Origin: an uncultured Bacilli bacterium
Lineage (GTDB): Bacteria > Bacillota_I > Bacilli_A > RF39 > UBA660
Assembly: GCA_947624705.1 (NCBI GenBank)
Contig: CANQLL010000003.1
Location: 1-44,556, forward strand
Reading direction: 5' to 3'
Length of the DNA stretch: 44,556 nt
In this document: positions 1-7,997 of the stretch, one piece after another
Position numbering within the stretch: the stretch's first letter is position 1
Layout: every line of letters starts with the position of its first letter
Position numbers and translations under genes: made by a program
The notes under the pieces: model-generated
Databases searched by the model: none
What the model saw: only the letters and a program-made list of their open reading frames with translations
What the model was told of the DNA's origin: nothing

Positions 1-246
1 ATTATTGAACGTTTTAATCGTACTTTAAAGTATTATTATCGTCCTAAAGGTGGTTTTTCTTCTCTTGATAATGCCAATTCTTATATGGTTTTATTTGCTA
101 CTTATAATAACTTCTTAAGACCTAACAAATTTTTAAATTGGAAAACTCCGGTTGAACTTCCTGAACTTAATGGTATTTCCAACATGCCTAACAAATGGAT
201 TGAACTTCTTAACCTTGGTTACAAGTATTCGGATATTTACGCTTAA
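1..246 (+). CDS. DDE transposase, C-terminal fragment (cut by window edge)
   Basis: The first reading frame is open from base 1 to a TAA and encodes 81 residues beginning IIERFNRTLK. The pattern E-R-F-N-R-T-L-K, a glutamate followed seven residues later by a basic residue, is how the third catalytic acidic residue of DDE/RNase H-fold transposases usually appears, and the following RPKGGFSSLDNA...NNFLRP...KTPVEL is typical of the helical tail of such enzymes. The rest of the enzyme lies outside the window, so family, intactness and the upstream inverted repeat cannot be judged. It is convergent with the cell-wall cluster and probably marks an insertion sequence that ended up behind ftsI. The ORF-track frame at 152-334 is a shadow of this frame. 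Confidence 0.75.
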   Translation: MIERFNRTLKYYYRPKGGFSSLDNANSYMVLFATYNNFLRPNKFLNWKTPVELPELNGISNMPNKWIELLNLGYKYSDIYA

Positions 247-341
247 GTTAAAAATTGTTTTATTTAACTTCTTTTCATCATGCCTTTTTTTATTAATTAC
301 TATTTTCAAAGAACTATTTTTCTATCTTTTTTGATAGATTT

Positions 342-370
342 ATATTAAAATTTTCATTTTAATATCTTTT
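342..370 (+). terminator. Hairpin terminator after the transposase
   Basis: ATATTAAAAT-TTTC-ATTTTAATAT is a perfect 10-bp stem with a 4-base loop, followed by CTTTTTCTTC on the plus strand. It fits an intrinsic terminator for the transposase. It has no T-run on the minus strand, so it is a poor terminator for ftsI. The stem is entirely A/T, which lowers confidence. Confidence 0.5.
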
Positions 371-432
371 TCTTCTAGTATGACTTGTTTTCCATAAAAC
401 TTTTCACACTATCTCGGCTTATTTTCGGTTTA

Positions 433-2544
433 TTACCCTAGATTAATAACTAAAGGAACATTTAAATCTATTTTATCATTAACATTTAAAGATGTAGATA
501 TTACTTTGCCATAGCCATTTATTTGATAATTTAAGCCAATCATTTTACATAAAGTTATAATATCATTGCGGCTCCAACCCGTAACATCAAGCATTGTATA
601 AGTATTTTCATTAGTTAAAATAAAGACTTTACTACCCGAAACTACGACCGTATTTTTTAAAGGATATTGATTTACGACCCGATCACCATTTCCTAAAATT
701 ATTGGCGTTAAGCCTAAAGAAGTTAAATTATCTTTAGTTTCCGTCACATTTTTACTAATATAATTATTTAAAGTAATAATTTTACTACTATCTAAAGCAC
801 TTTCTGTTTCGGTAATATTTTTATACTTAGCTACTTCTTCAACTGTTGTTTTAACTAAATTAGCGACTTCACTAATTGGTCCGACAAATTTTTTCGTCGC
901 TATATACAAAATATATTGGGGATCATCTTTAGGAAAAATTCCTGAAAAAGATCGAATATAATCATATTCTCCTGTTTCATAGCCGCCACTTGGTGAAGCT
1001 ATCTGGGCTGTTCCTGTTTTTCCAATTAAAGTAATATTATCAGCTTTATAATATTTAGCATCAGTAAGTCCACTATAAACGACATCATACATTAAATCTT
1101 TTAATTTATTAGTTGTTTCAATACTCGCAATTGTGGCAACTTCCTCTTTTTTGCCACTTTCAATTACTTTTCCCGTTTGCGAATCTACAATTTTATCAAC
1201 AATATAAGGTTTTAACATTACCCCATTATTAGCTACTGTTGTTAAACCTTGAATCATTTGAATCGGGGTTACTAAAATACCTTGACCAAAAGCCGCATTA
1301 GCTAGTTCAATATCATATTTAAAATTAATTTTACCCGTAGCTTCTTTAGGTAAAGCAATACCCGTTTGTTGACCAAAACCTAATCTAGTATAAAATTCTT
1401 TTAATTTGTCACGTCCTAATTTAAAAGCTAAATTAGTAGCAGCCGTATTAGAAGAATAAGCAAAACCTAAATCAAAAGAAATTCGCCCCCAACCGACTCC
1501 TTTATTAAAGTCTACAACTTTATCATCACCAACATTAATAGTTCCGGACATATAGGTATCACTACCATTATAAACACCATTTTCCATCGCAGCCATAAAC
1601 GAAAAGACTTTCATCGTACTTCCGGGTTCATAGGTATAAGATACTAATGGATTAATATAACTTTCAATCCCCTCTAAGGTATTTAAATTAAAAGTTGGTT
1701 TTGAGGCAGAGGCCACAATAGCTCCCGTTTTGGCATCAGCTATTGTCATCGTTAACCATTCAGCACTATAATTTTTTAAAAGTTCCGTAATAGAGTTTTC
1801 TAATAAAATTTGAATATTATTATCAATCGTTAAATAAATATCTTTTCCCGTTACTGGTTCTTCCGTTAAAGACGGAGTATTGGGCATTTGATAACCATTA
1901 ATATCTTTTTGATATTCCGTATAACCATCTTTTCCTTTTAAAATATCATTATAATATTCTTCAATGCCCATTTCGCCTTTTATTTCTCCCTCATCATCGG
2001 CTTTAGCATAGCCGATGATGTAAGGCGCAAAAGCTCCCATTTTATAATATCTTTTGGTAGAAGAAATAAAATCTATTCCCGGTAAATTTAATTCTTCAAT
2101 TTGACTTTTTAAAAGTTCGGTAATTCCTCGGCCTCCTGGACCTAATTCCACTTGATAAACATCTTTATTTAAAAGTTCTAAGATTTGTTCTTCACTCATG
2201 TTTAAAAGTGGCGCCAAAGCGGCGGCGGTGGCTTGTTTATCAACAACATGTTGGGGATTATTTTCATCCGTTGTTCTTTTTGGAGAAAGATAAGCAATAA
2301 CTGTATAAGAATTAACACTCTGGGCTAAAATTTCCCCATTTACATCATAAATCGTTCCGCGTGATGCAAATAAAGTTTCTTTCGCCGTATTACGATTATT
2401 GGCAAAAGCCGTTAAATTAATTCCATCCACTTTTTTACTTGTTGCCACATACACAGCTCGATAACAAGTAAAAATAAATAAAAGAACAATACAAAGAATA
2501 AAATATTTATTTATTTTAATTGTATTGTTCTTTTTTCTTTTCAT
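433..2544 (-). CDS. ftsI: Class B penicillin-binding protein with two PASTA domains (division transpeptidase)
   Basis: DD-transpeptidase that cross-links septal peptidoglycan, anchored in the membrane by one N-terminal helix (about residues 13-33). The dimerisation region (about 60-230) includes the ASRGTIYDVNG segment. The active-site triad is complete: S309-T-M-K312 (YEPGSTMK), S364-S-N366 and K509-T-G511. Two C-terminal PASTA domains (about 588-645 and 646-703) give the architecture of Bacillus PBP2B/SpoVD. It starts 10 bases after ftsL with an AAGGAG ribosome site. It is last in an mraZ-rsmH-ftsL-ftsI cluster. Whether it serves division or spore cortex cannot be decided, but the neighbours favour division. 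Immediately downstream the usual murE/mraY genes are missing and a transposase remnant lies there instead. Confidence 0.95.
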   Translation of the reverse strand: MKRKKNNTIKINKYFILCIVLLFIFTCYRAVYVATSKKVDGINLTAFANNRNTAKETLFASRGTIYDVNGEILAQSVNSYTVIAYLSPKRTTDENNPQHVVDKQATAAALAPLLNMSEEQILELLNKDVYQVELGPGGRGITELLKSQIEELNLPGIDFISSTKRYYKMGAFAPYIIGYAKADDEGEIKGEMGIEEYYNDILKGKDGYTEYQKDINGYQMPNTPSLTEEPVTGKDIYLTIDNNIQILLENSITELLKNYSAEWLTMTIADAKTGAIVASASKPTFNLNTLEGIESYINPLVSYTYEPGSTMKVFSFMAAMENGVYNGSDTYMSGTINVGDDKVVDFNKGVGWGRISFDLGFAYSSNTAATNLAFKLGRDKLKEFYTRLGFGQQTGIALPKEATGKINFKYDIELANAAFGQGILVTPIQMIQGLTTVANNGVMLKPYIVDKIVDSQTGKVIESGKKEEVATIASIETTNKLKDLMYDVVYSGLTDAKYYKADNITLIGKTGTAQIASPSGGYETGEYDYIRSFSGIFPKDDPQYILYIATKKFVGPISEVANLVKTTVEEVAKYKNITETESALDSSKIITLNNYISKNVTETKDNLTSLGLTPIILGNGDRVVNQYPLKNTVVVSGSKVFILTNENTYTMLDVTGWSRNDIITLCKMIGLNYQINGYGKVISTSLNVNDKIDLNVPLVINLG

Positions 2545-2554
2545 AATGTTCTCC

Positions 2555-2857
2555 TTAATTACTATCTGTTATCACTTTGATATTGTCATTATTATAAGAT
2601 AATCCTTGTTCATTTGCAACTTCTTGTAATTTATCTAAAGAAGCTAATTCATTTATTTTCATATTTAAACTTTCATTTATACCACTTTGCGTATTAATTT
2701 TTTCTTTCATTTGTTCTAATTCAATACTAGTTTCAGAAAGTAAAGATTTCGTAAAAACGCTAATTAAAGGAGTAGCTACTAATAATATGGCAAACAGAAA
2801 ATAAATTATCTTTTCGCCTCTTAATAATTTTAATTTTTTTCCTTTTTGTTTACTCAT
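2555..2857 (-). CDS. ftsL: FtsL-like divisome protein
   Basis: A 100-residue bitopic membrane protein: basic N-terminus (MSKQKGKKLKLLRGEK), one transmembrane helix (about residues 18-38), then an extracytoplasmic heptad-rich segment (LEQMKEKINTQSGINESLNMKINEL) fitting the FtsL/DivIC coiled coil. Sequence conservation in FtsL is low, so the call rests on topology, length and its position between rsmH and the penicillin-binding protein, where ftsL is found in most Firmicutes. An AAAGGA ribosome site overlaps the end of rsmH. Its known family role is to form a complex with DivIC and DivIB that recruits and activates the division transpeptidase. Confidence 0.85.
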   Translation of the reverse strand: MSKQKGKKLKLLRGEKIIYFLFAILLVATPLISVFTKSLLSETSIELEQMKEKINTQSGINESLNMKINELASLDKLQEVANEQGLSYNNDNIKVITDSN

Positions 2858-2861
2858 ATTC

Positions 2862-3782
2862 TTAAATCCTTTCTATAACTCTTAATTTAGCACTTTTACT
2901 CCGAGAATTTTCTTGCAATTCTTCCAAACTTGGAAGAATTGGCTTTTTATTGATAATTTTGATTAAAGGTTGATATTCTTCGGGAATACTCGGAAGACCT
3001 TTAACCATTTCATTAACTTCACTATATTTTTTAAAAATCTTTTTGACAATTCGATCTTCTAAAGAATGAAAAGTTATAACACATATTCTTCCCTTTTTTT
3101 TAAGAAGAGATATTGCTTGTGGTAATACTTCTTCTAACACTTTTAATTCTTGATTAACTTCAATTCGAATTGCTTGAAATATTTTTCTTTCGGGGTGATT
3201 TTTAAAAAAGTAATTAGCACCAACTGCTTCTTTAATGATATCAACTAATTCTAAAGTAGTTTTAATATTAATTTGTTTTCTTTTTTTAACAATTAAATTA
3301 ACAATTACTTTAGAAAGTTTTTCTTCCCCATAAGTATAAAATATTTTTAGAAGTTCTTCTTCTGAGTAAGTATTTACAACTTCATAAGCTGTAAGAGCTG
3401 CTTCTTGATCCATGCGCATGTCTAAAGGCGCATCTTGCATAAAGCTAAAACCTCTTTCTTTATTATCTACTTGCGGTGAGGAAAAACCTAAATCAAATAA
3501 AATACCATCAACTTGAAAAACATTTTCTTGCGCTAATAATTTTTTCATGTCTTTAAAATTAGCGTGAAATATTTTGTAATTGTCCCCTATTTCTGATAAA
3601 ACCTTATCAGAATAATTAATTGCTTCTTGATCAGCATCAAAGGCGAATAAGAAGCCCCTTTTTAATTCTTTTAATATCTTTTTACTATGACCAGCATATC
3701 CCATTGTGGCATCGATATACACGCCATCTTCTTTGATATTTAAATTAGCTAAACTTTCTTTAAGTAAAACACTATAATGCAT
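2862..3782 (-). CDS. rsmH: 16S rRNA (cytosine1402-N4)-methyltransferase RsmH
   Basis: A SAM-dependent methyltransferase that modifies C1402 in the ribosomal P site. The N-terminus HYSVLLKE followed by the SAM-binding loop DATMGYAGHS (about residues 24-33) is diagnostic. FDLGFSSPQVD (about 96-106), GFSFMQDAPLDMRMD and the C-terminal RICVITFHSLEDRIVK (about 232-247) and NSRSKSAKLRVIERI are all present. At 306 residues it has normal length. It begins 2 bases after the mraZ stop, so the two genes are translationally linked, and it is expected to share the MraZ-controlled promoter. No anomaly is seen. Confidence 0.97.
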   Translation of the reverse strand: MHYSVLLKESLANLNIKEDGVYIDATMGYAGHSKKILKELKRGFLFAFDADQEAINYSDKVLSEIGDNYKIFHANFKDMKKLLAQENVFQVDGILFDLGFSSPQVDNKERGFSFMQDAPLDMRMDQEAALTAYEVVNTYSEEELLKIFYTYGEEKLSKVIVNLIVKKRKQINIKTTLELVDIIKEAVGANYFFKNHPERKIFQAIRIEVNQELKVLEEVLPQAISLLKKKGRICVITFHSLEDRIVKKIFKKYSEVNEMVKGLPSIPEEYQPLIKIINKKPILPSLEELQENSRSKSAKLRVIERI

Positions 3783-3784
3783 GA

Positions 3785-4216
3785 TTAACCCACTTCCGCA
3801 AAAAGATTCTCCGCTATTTCATCAAGTTGTTCAGAGTTTTCCTTTAAGAAATTAGTCCAAGCTTCTTGATCCCATACTTCAATTCTGTCATTGGCGCCGA
3901 TTATAACACATTCTTTAGTTAAATCGGCATGACCAATGAGCGGGGAGGTTATATTAATGCGACCTTGACGATCAACTTCGCATTGCGTGGCACCAGAAAA
4001 GAAGGATCTAATGAAAGTACGAGCATCCTTTTTAGTAAAAGGCAAAGTGTTTAATTTATCAACTATTTTTTGCCAAGCTTCATTTGGATAAATGTATAAA
4101 CATTTTTCAATTCCGCGGGTGATAATAAAATTATCACCAAGCATTTCGCGAAACTTAGCAGGAATAATTAAACGTCCCTTATCATCAATGGAATGATGAT
4201 ACTCACCCATAAACAT
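3785..4216 (-). CDS. mraZ: Transcriptional regulator MraZ
   Basis: A DNA-binding protein with two SpoVT/AbrB-like domains that heads and autoregulates the dcw cluster. [24 protein letters not shown] at the N-terminus and the second motif [17 protein letters not shown] (about residues 75-91) are hallmark sequences. The ORF track starts 24 bases upstream, but the family begins at MFMGEY, and this ATG has GTGGGGG at ribosome-site distance, so the start is placed at 4216 (143 residues). Three GTGG repeats with a 10-base period lie just upstream and form a plausible operator. In other bacteria MraZ binds such direct repeats and represses its own operon. Confidence 0.96.
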   Translation of the reverse strand: MFMGEYHHSIDDKGRLIIPAKFREMLGDNFIITRGIEKCLYIYPNEAWQKIVDKLNTLPFTKKDARTFIRSFFSGATQCEVDRQGRINITSPLIGHADLTKECVIIGANDRIEVWDQEAWTNFLKENSEQLDEIAENLFAEVG

Positions 4217-4224
4217 AAAATCCC

Positions 4225-4250
4225 CCACTTTCTTCCACAATGTACCACTG
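4225..4250 (-). promoter_or_regulatory. MraZ-box direct repeats (three GTGG, 10-base period)
   Basis: On the minus strand GTGG occurs at 4248, 4238 and 4228, exactly 10 bases apart (GTGGtacatt, GTGGaagaaa, GTGGgggatt). Direct repeats with one-helical-turn spacing are the known architecture of MraZ operators. The last repeat doubles as the mraZ ribosome-binding site. The repeats lie downstream of the predicted start of transcription, so bound MraZ would act as a roadblock. That MraZ binds here is inferred. Confidence 0.7.
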
Positions 4251-4259
4251 CTTAACTAA

Positions 4260-4288
4260 ATAATACCCTAATTACCCATTTTTGTAAA
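4260..4288 (-). promoter_or_regulatory. Sigma-A-type promoter of the dcw cluster
   Basis: TTTACA, a 17-base spacer, then TATTAT on the minus strand. It lies just upstream of the MraZ boxes and about 45 bases from the mraZ start. The match to the housekeeping consensus is good. Confidence 0.7.
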
Positions 4289-4344
4289 TATCAATTTTAG
4301 ATATTTGCTCATTTAGACAAAACTTTACAAAAAATTGACAAAAG

Positions 4345-4372
4345 AAAAAACTTACCATTTAGCAAGTTTTTT
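4345..4372 (-). terminator. Intrinsic terminator overlapping the end of the 342-residue gene
   Basis: On the minus strand AAAAAACTT-GCTAAATGGT-AAGTTTTTT is a 9-bp perfect stem running into a T-run. The stop codon of the upstream gene lies in the loop. It isolates this gene from the mraZ promoter. Confidence 0.75.
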
Positions 4373-5387
4373 GTCTAACATATTTTAATTCATGATCTAA
4401 ACTTTCTTTGGAAAGCTTTGTTTTATCTAAAGTTTCTTGATATATATTATTAGCTTGTTCTTCTATTTTAAATATTGCTATATCTGCTAACATATATGTT
4501 TCTTGTTCACTACTTGTTAAATCATCTTTTAATCGTTCTTTCATCTCTTGAAATTGGGCTTTATCTTGTTCTAAAGCCGTTAATTGTTTATTACATTTTT
4601 CAATTTGCTTTTTAGTTGTCTCATAAAAATCATATGGTATTTTAAATTGAGCTATTTTTTCTTTTAATTCTTTTTCATCTTTAGGAAAAGTCTTTGAATC
4701 AAAAGTTAAATCACTTATATAAAGTAAATTTCTGTTCGAATTTTTATTACTACAATAGTGAAGAAGATAATTGGCATTTTGGAAAGAACAATTATATTGT
4801 CCTTCTTCTATTTCATCAAAATCATTATTATAAATAAATTTAATTTGGCCATCACTTAAAATTATATTTTGAGAATTTACAGTGCATGGTTGACTTAAAG
4901 CTTTTTTGAACATAACAATATATATCCATTCTAAATCTAAAACCTTATCTATATTTTTAATTTTAAGTAAATTGTTATAAATTAAATCTATACTAGCATA
5001 ATTTAATTTTAAATACTCAGCAAATGCTATATAATTTTGTAAAATTGTAATTGGTTCGACAACAAATTCTTTTAAAACATCTTGATAACTTAATTCTCTT
5101 AATATTTCTTTTTCAGTTAAAGCTATTTCTAAAGATATTGAATTTTTAATATTCTTAAATTTGTTCTTATTTATTAATTGTAAGATTGGGGTATTAATAT
5201 CATAAGCAGATTTTTCTAAATAATCTAATAAATATTTTAAATCTCTATCTTTTTTAGAAAAGTTTTTTCTTAAATATTTAATACTTTTAAAAAAATTCCC
5301 TAATTCAATTGTTTCAATTTCTCTATCTTTACTATCTTTTATTATTTTTGTTAAGGTTAAAGCTGTATTTATTCTGACTTCTATCAT
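4359..5387 (-). CDS. Conserved-looking hypothetical protein with C-terminal coiled coil
   Basis: I do not recognise this 342-residue family. It has no signal peptide or membrane helix. The N-terminal two thirds are mixed helical and hydrophobic. The last roughly 85 residues (KEKIAQFKIPYDFYETTKKQIEKCNKQLTALEQ onwards) are charged and heptad-like, suggesting a coiled coil. It starts 13 bases after a 56-residue ORF whose TAG stop is part of its AGGAAG ribosome site, so the two are probably translationally coupled and share the promoter near 5600. Base composition is like the neighbours. It may be a cytoplasmic or cell-envelope-associated structural protein; no function is claimed. Confidence 0.7.
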   Translation of the reverse strand: MIEVRINTALTLTKIIKDSKDREIETIELGNFFKSIKYLRKNFSKKDRDLKYLLDYLEKSAYDINTPILQLINKNKFKNIKNSISLEIALTEKEILRELSYQDVLKEFVVEPITILQNYIAFAEYLKLNYASIDLIYNNLLKIKNIDKVLDLEWIYIVMFKKALSQPCTVNSQNIILSDGQIKFIYNNDFDEIEEGQYNCSFQNANYLLHYCSNKNSNRNLLYISDLTFDSKTFPKDEKELKEKIAQFKIPYDFYETTKKQIEKCNKQLTALEQDKAQFQEMKERLKDDLTSSEQETYMLADIAIFKIEEQANNIYQETLDKTKLSKESLDHELKYVRQKTC

Positions 5388-5399
5388 ATTAATTACTTC

Positions 5400-5570
5400 C
5401 TATCTTTTTAAAGTTAAACTTTTACTATAATCATTTATTAATTCTAAAGCATAACTTTCTTGCTTATAGAAAATAGCATAAGAATTATAAACTTTTTTAA
5501 TATCTATTCCTAAATTAAGTAAATAATTAACACAATTTTCATCAATTGTTTTATTTAATAAAATATACAT
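5400..5570 (-). CDS. Small hypothetical protein (56 aa) coupled to the downstream gene
   Basis: Too short for the ORF track. ATG at 5570 is preceded by AAAGGGAAATATAT and opens a 56-residue frame (MYILLNKTIDENCVNYLLNL...) ending in TAG. A good promoter (TTGCAA-N17-TAAGAT) lies just upstream, and its stop codon overlaps the ribosome site of the following 342-residue gene. Coding status rests on the ribosome site, promoter and coupling; no family is recognised. Confidence 0.65.
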   Translation of the reverse strand: MYILLNKTIDENCVNYLLNLGIDIKKVYNSYAIFYKQESYALELINDYSKSLTLKR

Positions 5571-5594
5571 ATATATTTCCCTTTCATAGATTGT

Positions 5595-5623
5595 ATCTTA
5601 ACATTAGTTGTATTAAATTGCAA
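5595..5623 (-). promoter_or_regulatory. Sigma-A-type promoter for the 56-aa/342-aa gene pair
   Basis: TTGCAA, 17 bases, TAAGAT with a TG just before the -10 box, on the minus strand, about 25 bases before the start of the small ORF. Confidence 0.6.
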
Positions 5624-5651
5624 GAAAAAACAATAAGGACTATTGCTTATT
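5624..5651 (-). terminator. Terminator of the 332-residue membrane gene
   Basis: Minus strand AATAAG-CAATAGTC-CTTATT followed by GTTTTTT; an alternative shorter stem CAATA-GTCCT-TATTG is also possible. It overlaps the stop codon of the upstream gene. Confidence 0.55.
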
Positions 5652-6638
5652 ATTTAATTGCTCTAATATAAAATAATTAATATTTGATTCAATGGCAATT
5701 TCACAAGATATTTTAATTATTTTTTCTATTCTTTTTTTATTTTCTTTTAATATTTGATTTTTACATACAAAATGTTGAAGAAAAGTTTTTTTAATTAATC
5801 TTTTTTCTAAAGATTGATAAGTTTTTAAGTAAATTTTATTATTAGTTAAATTGATTATATAACCGATAATTCCTCCAGCCAAGCCAGGAATTATAAAAAG
5901 TAAAGGTTGAAAACTAGAACTTATTACTAAATTTAATGGTAAACTAAACAATAAAATGGCAAAACTTAAACCTATTAATATAGATAATAAATAATTTAAT
6001 ATCTTTAATTTTCTATTTTTAAATTTTTTAAAAATATTAAATAAAGATGATTTATTATTGATAATATCTATTTCATCTTGATAATTATGAATTTTATTTC
6101 TTATGTTTTGAATATTTTCTTCTAGCATTTGTTTAGATTTTTTACTTTTTAAAGGGATATCATAATTTTTTAAGATATATTCTAAATAAGGATTATCATG
6201 TTTAGAATAATTTAAACTTTTTTCTAGCATTATAACTTGACTATCTAATCTTTTTATTTCCAAAAGGCAATTAATTTCTTCTTCTAATATTTCTTTTTGA
6301 TTTTGAGGATTACAAAATCCTAGCATCTTTAATTTATAATTTTTACATCGATAAAAAATAATGGTACTAATAATTCCTATAACAAATGTTAAAACTAACC
6401 AGATAAGAAGTTCTAAAAAAGATAAATGAATTCCTTTTATATATAAAATAAATAAAGCTAACATAATAATAAACCAAGAAATTAACCAAAAAATAAGTAA
6501 TGTATAAATTTTTTTAGAAAACTTATTTCTGTTAAGAATTTGCATTTCATTTTTTAACTTTTTAATTTTATTTTGATGTTCATTTAAATTATGTTTTAAA
6601 ACTTTAAAAATTTCATCCATCATTAATCCAAAATTCAT
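5640..6638 (-). CDS. Membrane protein with two TM hairpins and a central coiled coil (paralogue of the next gene)
   Basis: A 332-residue protein with an N-terminal amphipathic, charged segment, a first pair of transmembrane helices (about residues 46-68 and 74-95), a cytoplasmic coiled coil (about 110-205), a second pair (about 217-241 and 246-265), and a charged C-terminus. It aligns along its length with the 376-residue neighbour: both have NPYLE, LEKxLxxS, EIDxINNKS, the glycine-rich PGxxGGxxGY and the NKIYLxxYxxxxK that follows it. The symmetry suggests that each protein itself has two similar halves. No known family is recognised. It lies downstream of the paralogue and has its own terminator. 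Confidence 0.7.
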   Translation of the reverse strand: MNFGLMMDEIFKVLKHNLNEHQNKIKKLKNEMQILNRNKFSKKIYTLLIFWLISWFIIMLALFILYIKGIHLSFLELLIWLVLTFVIGIISTIIFYRCKNYKLKMLGFCNPQNQKEILEEEINCLLEIKRLDSQVIMLEKSLNYSKHDNPYLEYILKNYDIPLKSKKSKQMLEENIQNIRNKIHNYQDEIDIINNKSSLFNIFKKFKNRKLKILNYLLSILIGLSFAILLFSLPLNLVISSSFQPLLFIIPGLAGGIIGYIINLTNNKIYLKTYQSLEKRLIKKTFLQHFVCKNQILKENKKRIEKIIKISCEIAIESNINYFILEQLNNKQ

Positions 6639-6693
6639 ATTTACTACTCCTATTATTTAGATAATAGTAACATAAATATATATTTAAACAAAA

Positions 6694-6796
6694 AATTTGT
6701 CTTAAAATAACAAAATTTGTTTTTTTAAATAAATTATTATTATTTTATTTATTTAAATTTAATTTTAAACATATTTTAGCTAATTTAAGACAAATT
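6694..6796. repeat. Long inverted repeat between the two membrane paralogues
   Basis: AATTTGTCTTAAA (6694-6706) and its exact complement TTTAAGACAAATT (6784-6796) flank 77 bases of A/T-only-like sequence that holds further palindromic stretches (TAAATAAA/TTTATTTA). It sits in the 171-base gap between the duplicated genes. It could be an mRNA stem, a duplication scar or a tiny mobile repeat. Confidence 0.5.
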
Positions 6797-6809
6797 AAAA
6801 TAATAAACA

Positions 6810-7940
6810 TTAATGCTTATTATTTTTGGTTCTAGTTAATTTAGGCCCATCTATTTCTAACCTAGAACTATATTCATTTTCCTTAATTATTGTTTTATTA
6901 ATTTCTTTAATTTCATCATTATTATTTTTTTCTTTTTCTTGATTTTCCATTTCTTCTAAAACACAATAATTAATATCAGCTTTTATTCCTAATTCACTTG
7001 ATTTAGTTATTAAATTGTTAACTTCTGAATTATAATTGGAAAGAGTTTTGTCATTTCCTAAATCATTAAAATCAGGTAAACTTTCTTTGTTTAAATCTTT
7101 AACAATATCTTCATATGCTTCAAGATAAATTTTATTCTGCCATTTTTTTATTCCATAACCTACTGTTCCCCCAATAATACCCGGAGCTGCAATCATAGTT
7201 ATGGCTAAAGGGAAAGCCATTTGATAATTAGATGATAAGCAAACTAATGCTAATGGCAAAACTTCAATTAGCAATCCGGCTGTTAGTCCTCCGCCAATAG
7301 CTTGAAAAAAATTAAATCTTTTCCAACTTTTATTTTTAACATCACAAAAATTAGTTAATAAAATGCTTTTATTATTTATATTATCTATTTCTGCTTGAAT
7401 ATGATTTATTTCTTGTCTTATTTTTTCTATTTCCAATTGTATTTCTTCTTTAGACCTAGAATCTTTAATAGCTAAATTATAACTTTTAAATAAATTTTCT
7501 AAATAAGGATTTTGTTCATTAGAAAAGTCTAGACATTTTTCTAACATTTTAGTTTGACTTTTTAATTTGGCAATTTCTAAATCATATTTTACATCTTCTA
7601 TTAAAAGTTCTTTTTGGGTTTGGGCTTTAGAAAATTCTTTTAATTTATTTTTATAATCATATTTTTTATAAAGATAATTAGTACCAAGAGCACCAACTCC
7701 TAAGGAAATTGCTGTATTTACTAACAGATATAAAGGTGATGCTTTTAATAAAGCAATAACAATAACACTAATCGCCCAAATTAACGCACTTATAATAGCC
7801 ATTGTAGTCAATTCATCTGTCCACTTATTTCTTTCAATAATTTTTTGCTTATATTTTAACTGGGCTATTTTTTCTTGATTTTTAGCTAAATTTCCCGATA
7901 ATTTTTCTTTTATTTTATTCATCATTTCACTATATTGCAT
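6810..7940 (-). CDS. Membrane protein with two TM hairpins and a central coiled coil (paralogue of the preceding gene)
   Basis: A 376-residue homologue of the 332-residue neighbour, with the same layout: N-terminal charged helix, TM pair (about 43-66 and 70-90), coiled coil rich in EIEKIRQEINHIQAEIDNINNKS (about 100-195), second TM pair (about 213-238 and 243-263, APGIIGGTVGYGIKK), then a longer hydrophilic tail of about 100 residues ending in a basic KLTRTKNNKH. The tail is the main difference. The ribosome site is GGGAGTGG. The tandem arrangement implies local duplication. The role is unknown; topology suggests a membrane scaffold or remodelling protein rather than a transporter, but this is speculation. 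Confidence 0.7.
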   Translation of the reverse strand: MQYSEMMNKIKEKLSGNLAKNQEKIAQLKYKQKIIERNKWTDELTTMAIISALIWAISVIVIALLKASPLYLLVNTAISLGVGALGTNYLYKKYDYKNKLKEFSKAQTQKELLIEDVKYDLEIAKLKSQTKMLEKCLDFSNEQNPYLENLFKSYNLAIKDSRSKEEIQLEIEKIRQEINHIQAEIDNINNKSILLTNFCDVKNKSWKRFNFFQAIGGGLTAGLLIEVLPLALVCLSSNYQMAFPLAITMIAAPGIIGGTVGYGIKKWQNKIYLEAYEDIVKDLNKESLPDFNDLGNDKTLSNYNSEVNNLITKSSELGIKADINYCVLEEMENQEKEKNNNDEIKEINKTIIKENEYSSRLEIDGPKLTRTKNNKH

Positions 7941-7997
7941 TTAAAACCACTCCCGACAAGTAAATAATAACATAAAACTTACTTTAACTTCAATAAA

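Noticed and set aside
4225-4290. Additional GGG words in the mraZ promoter spacer as further MraZ boxes
   Set aside because: Their spacing is 9 bases and out of register with the three GTGG repeats, so they were not counted.
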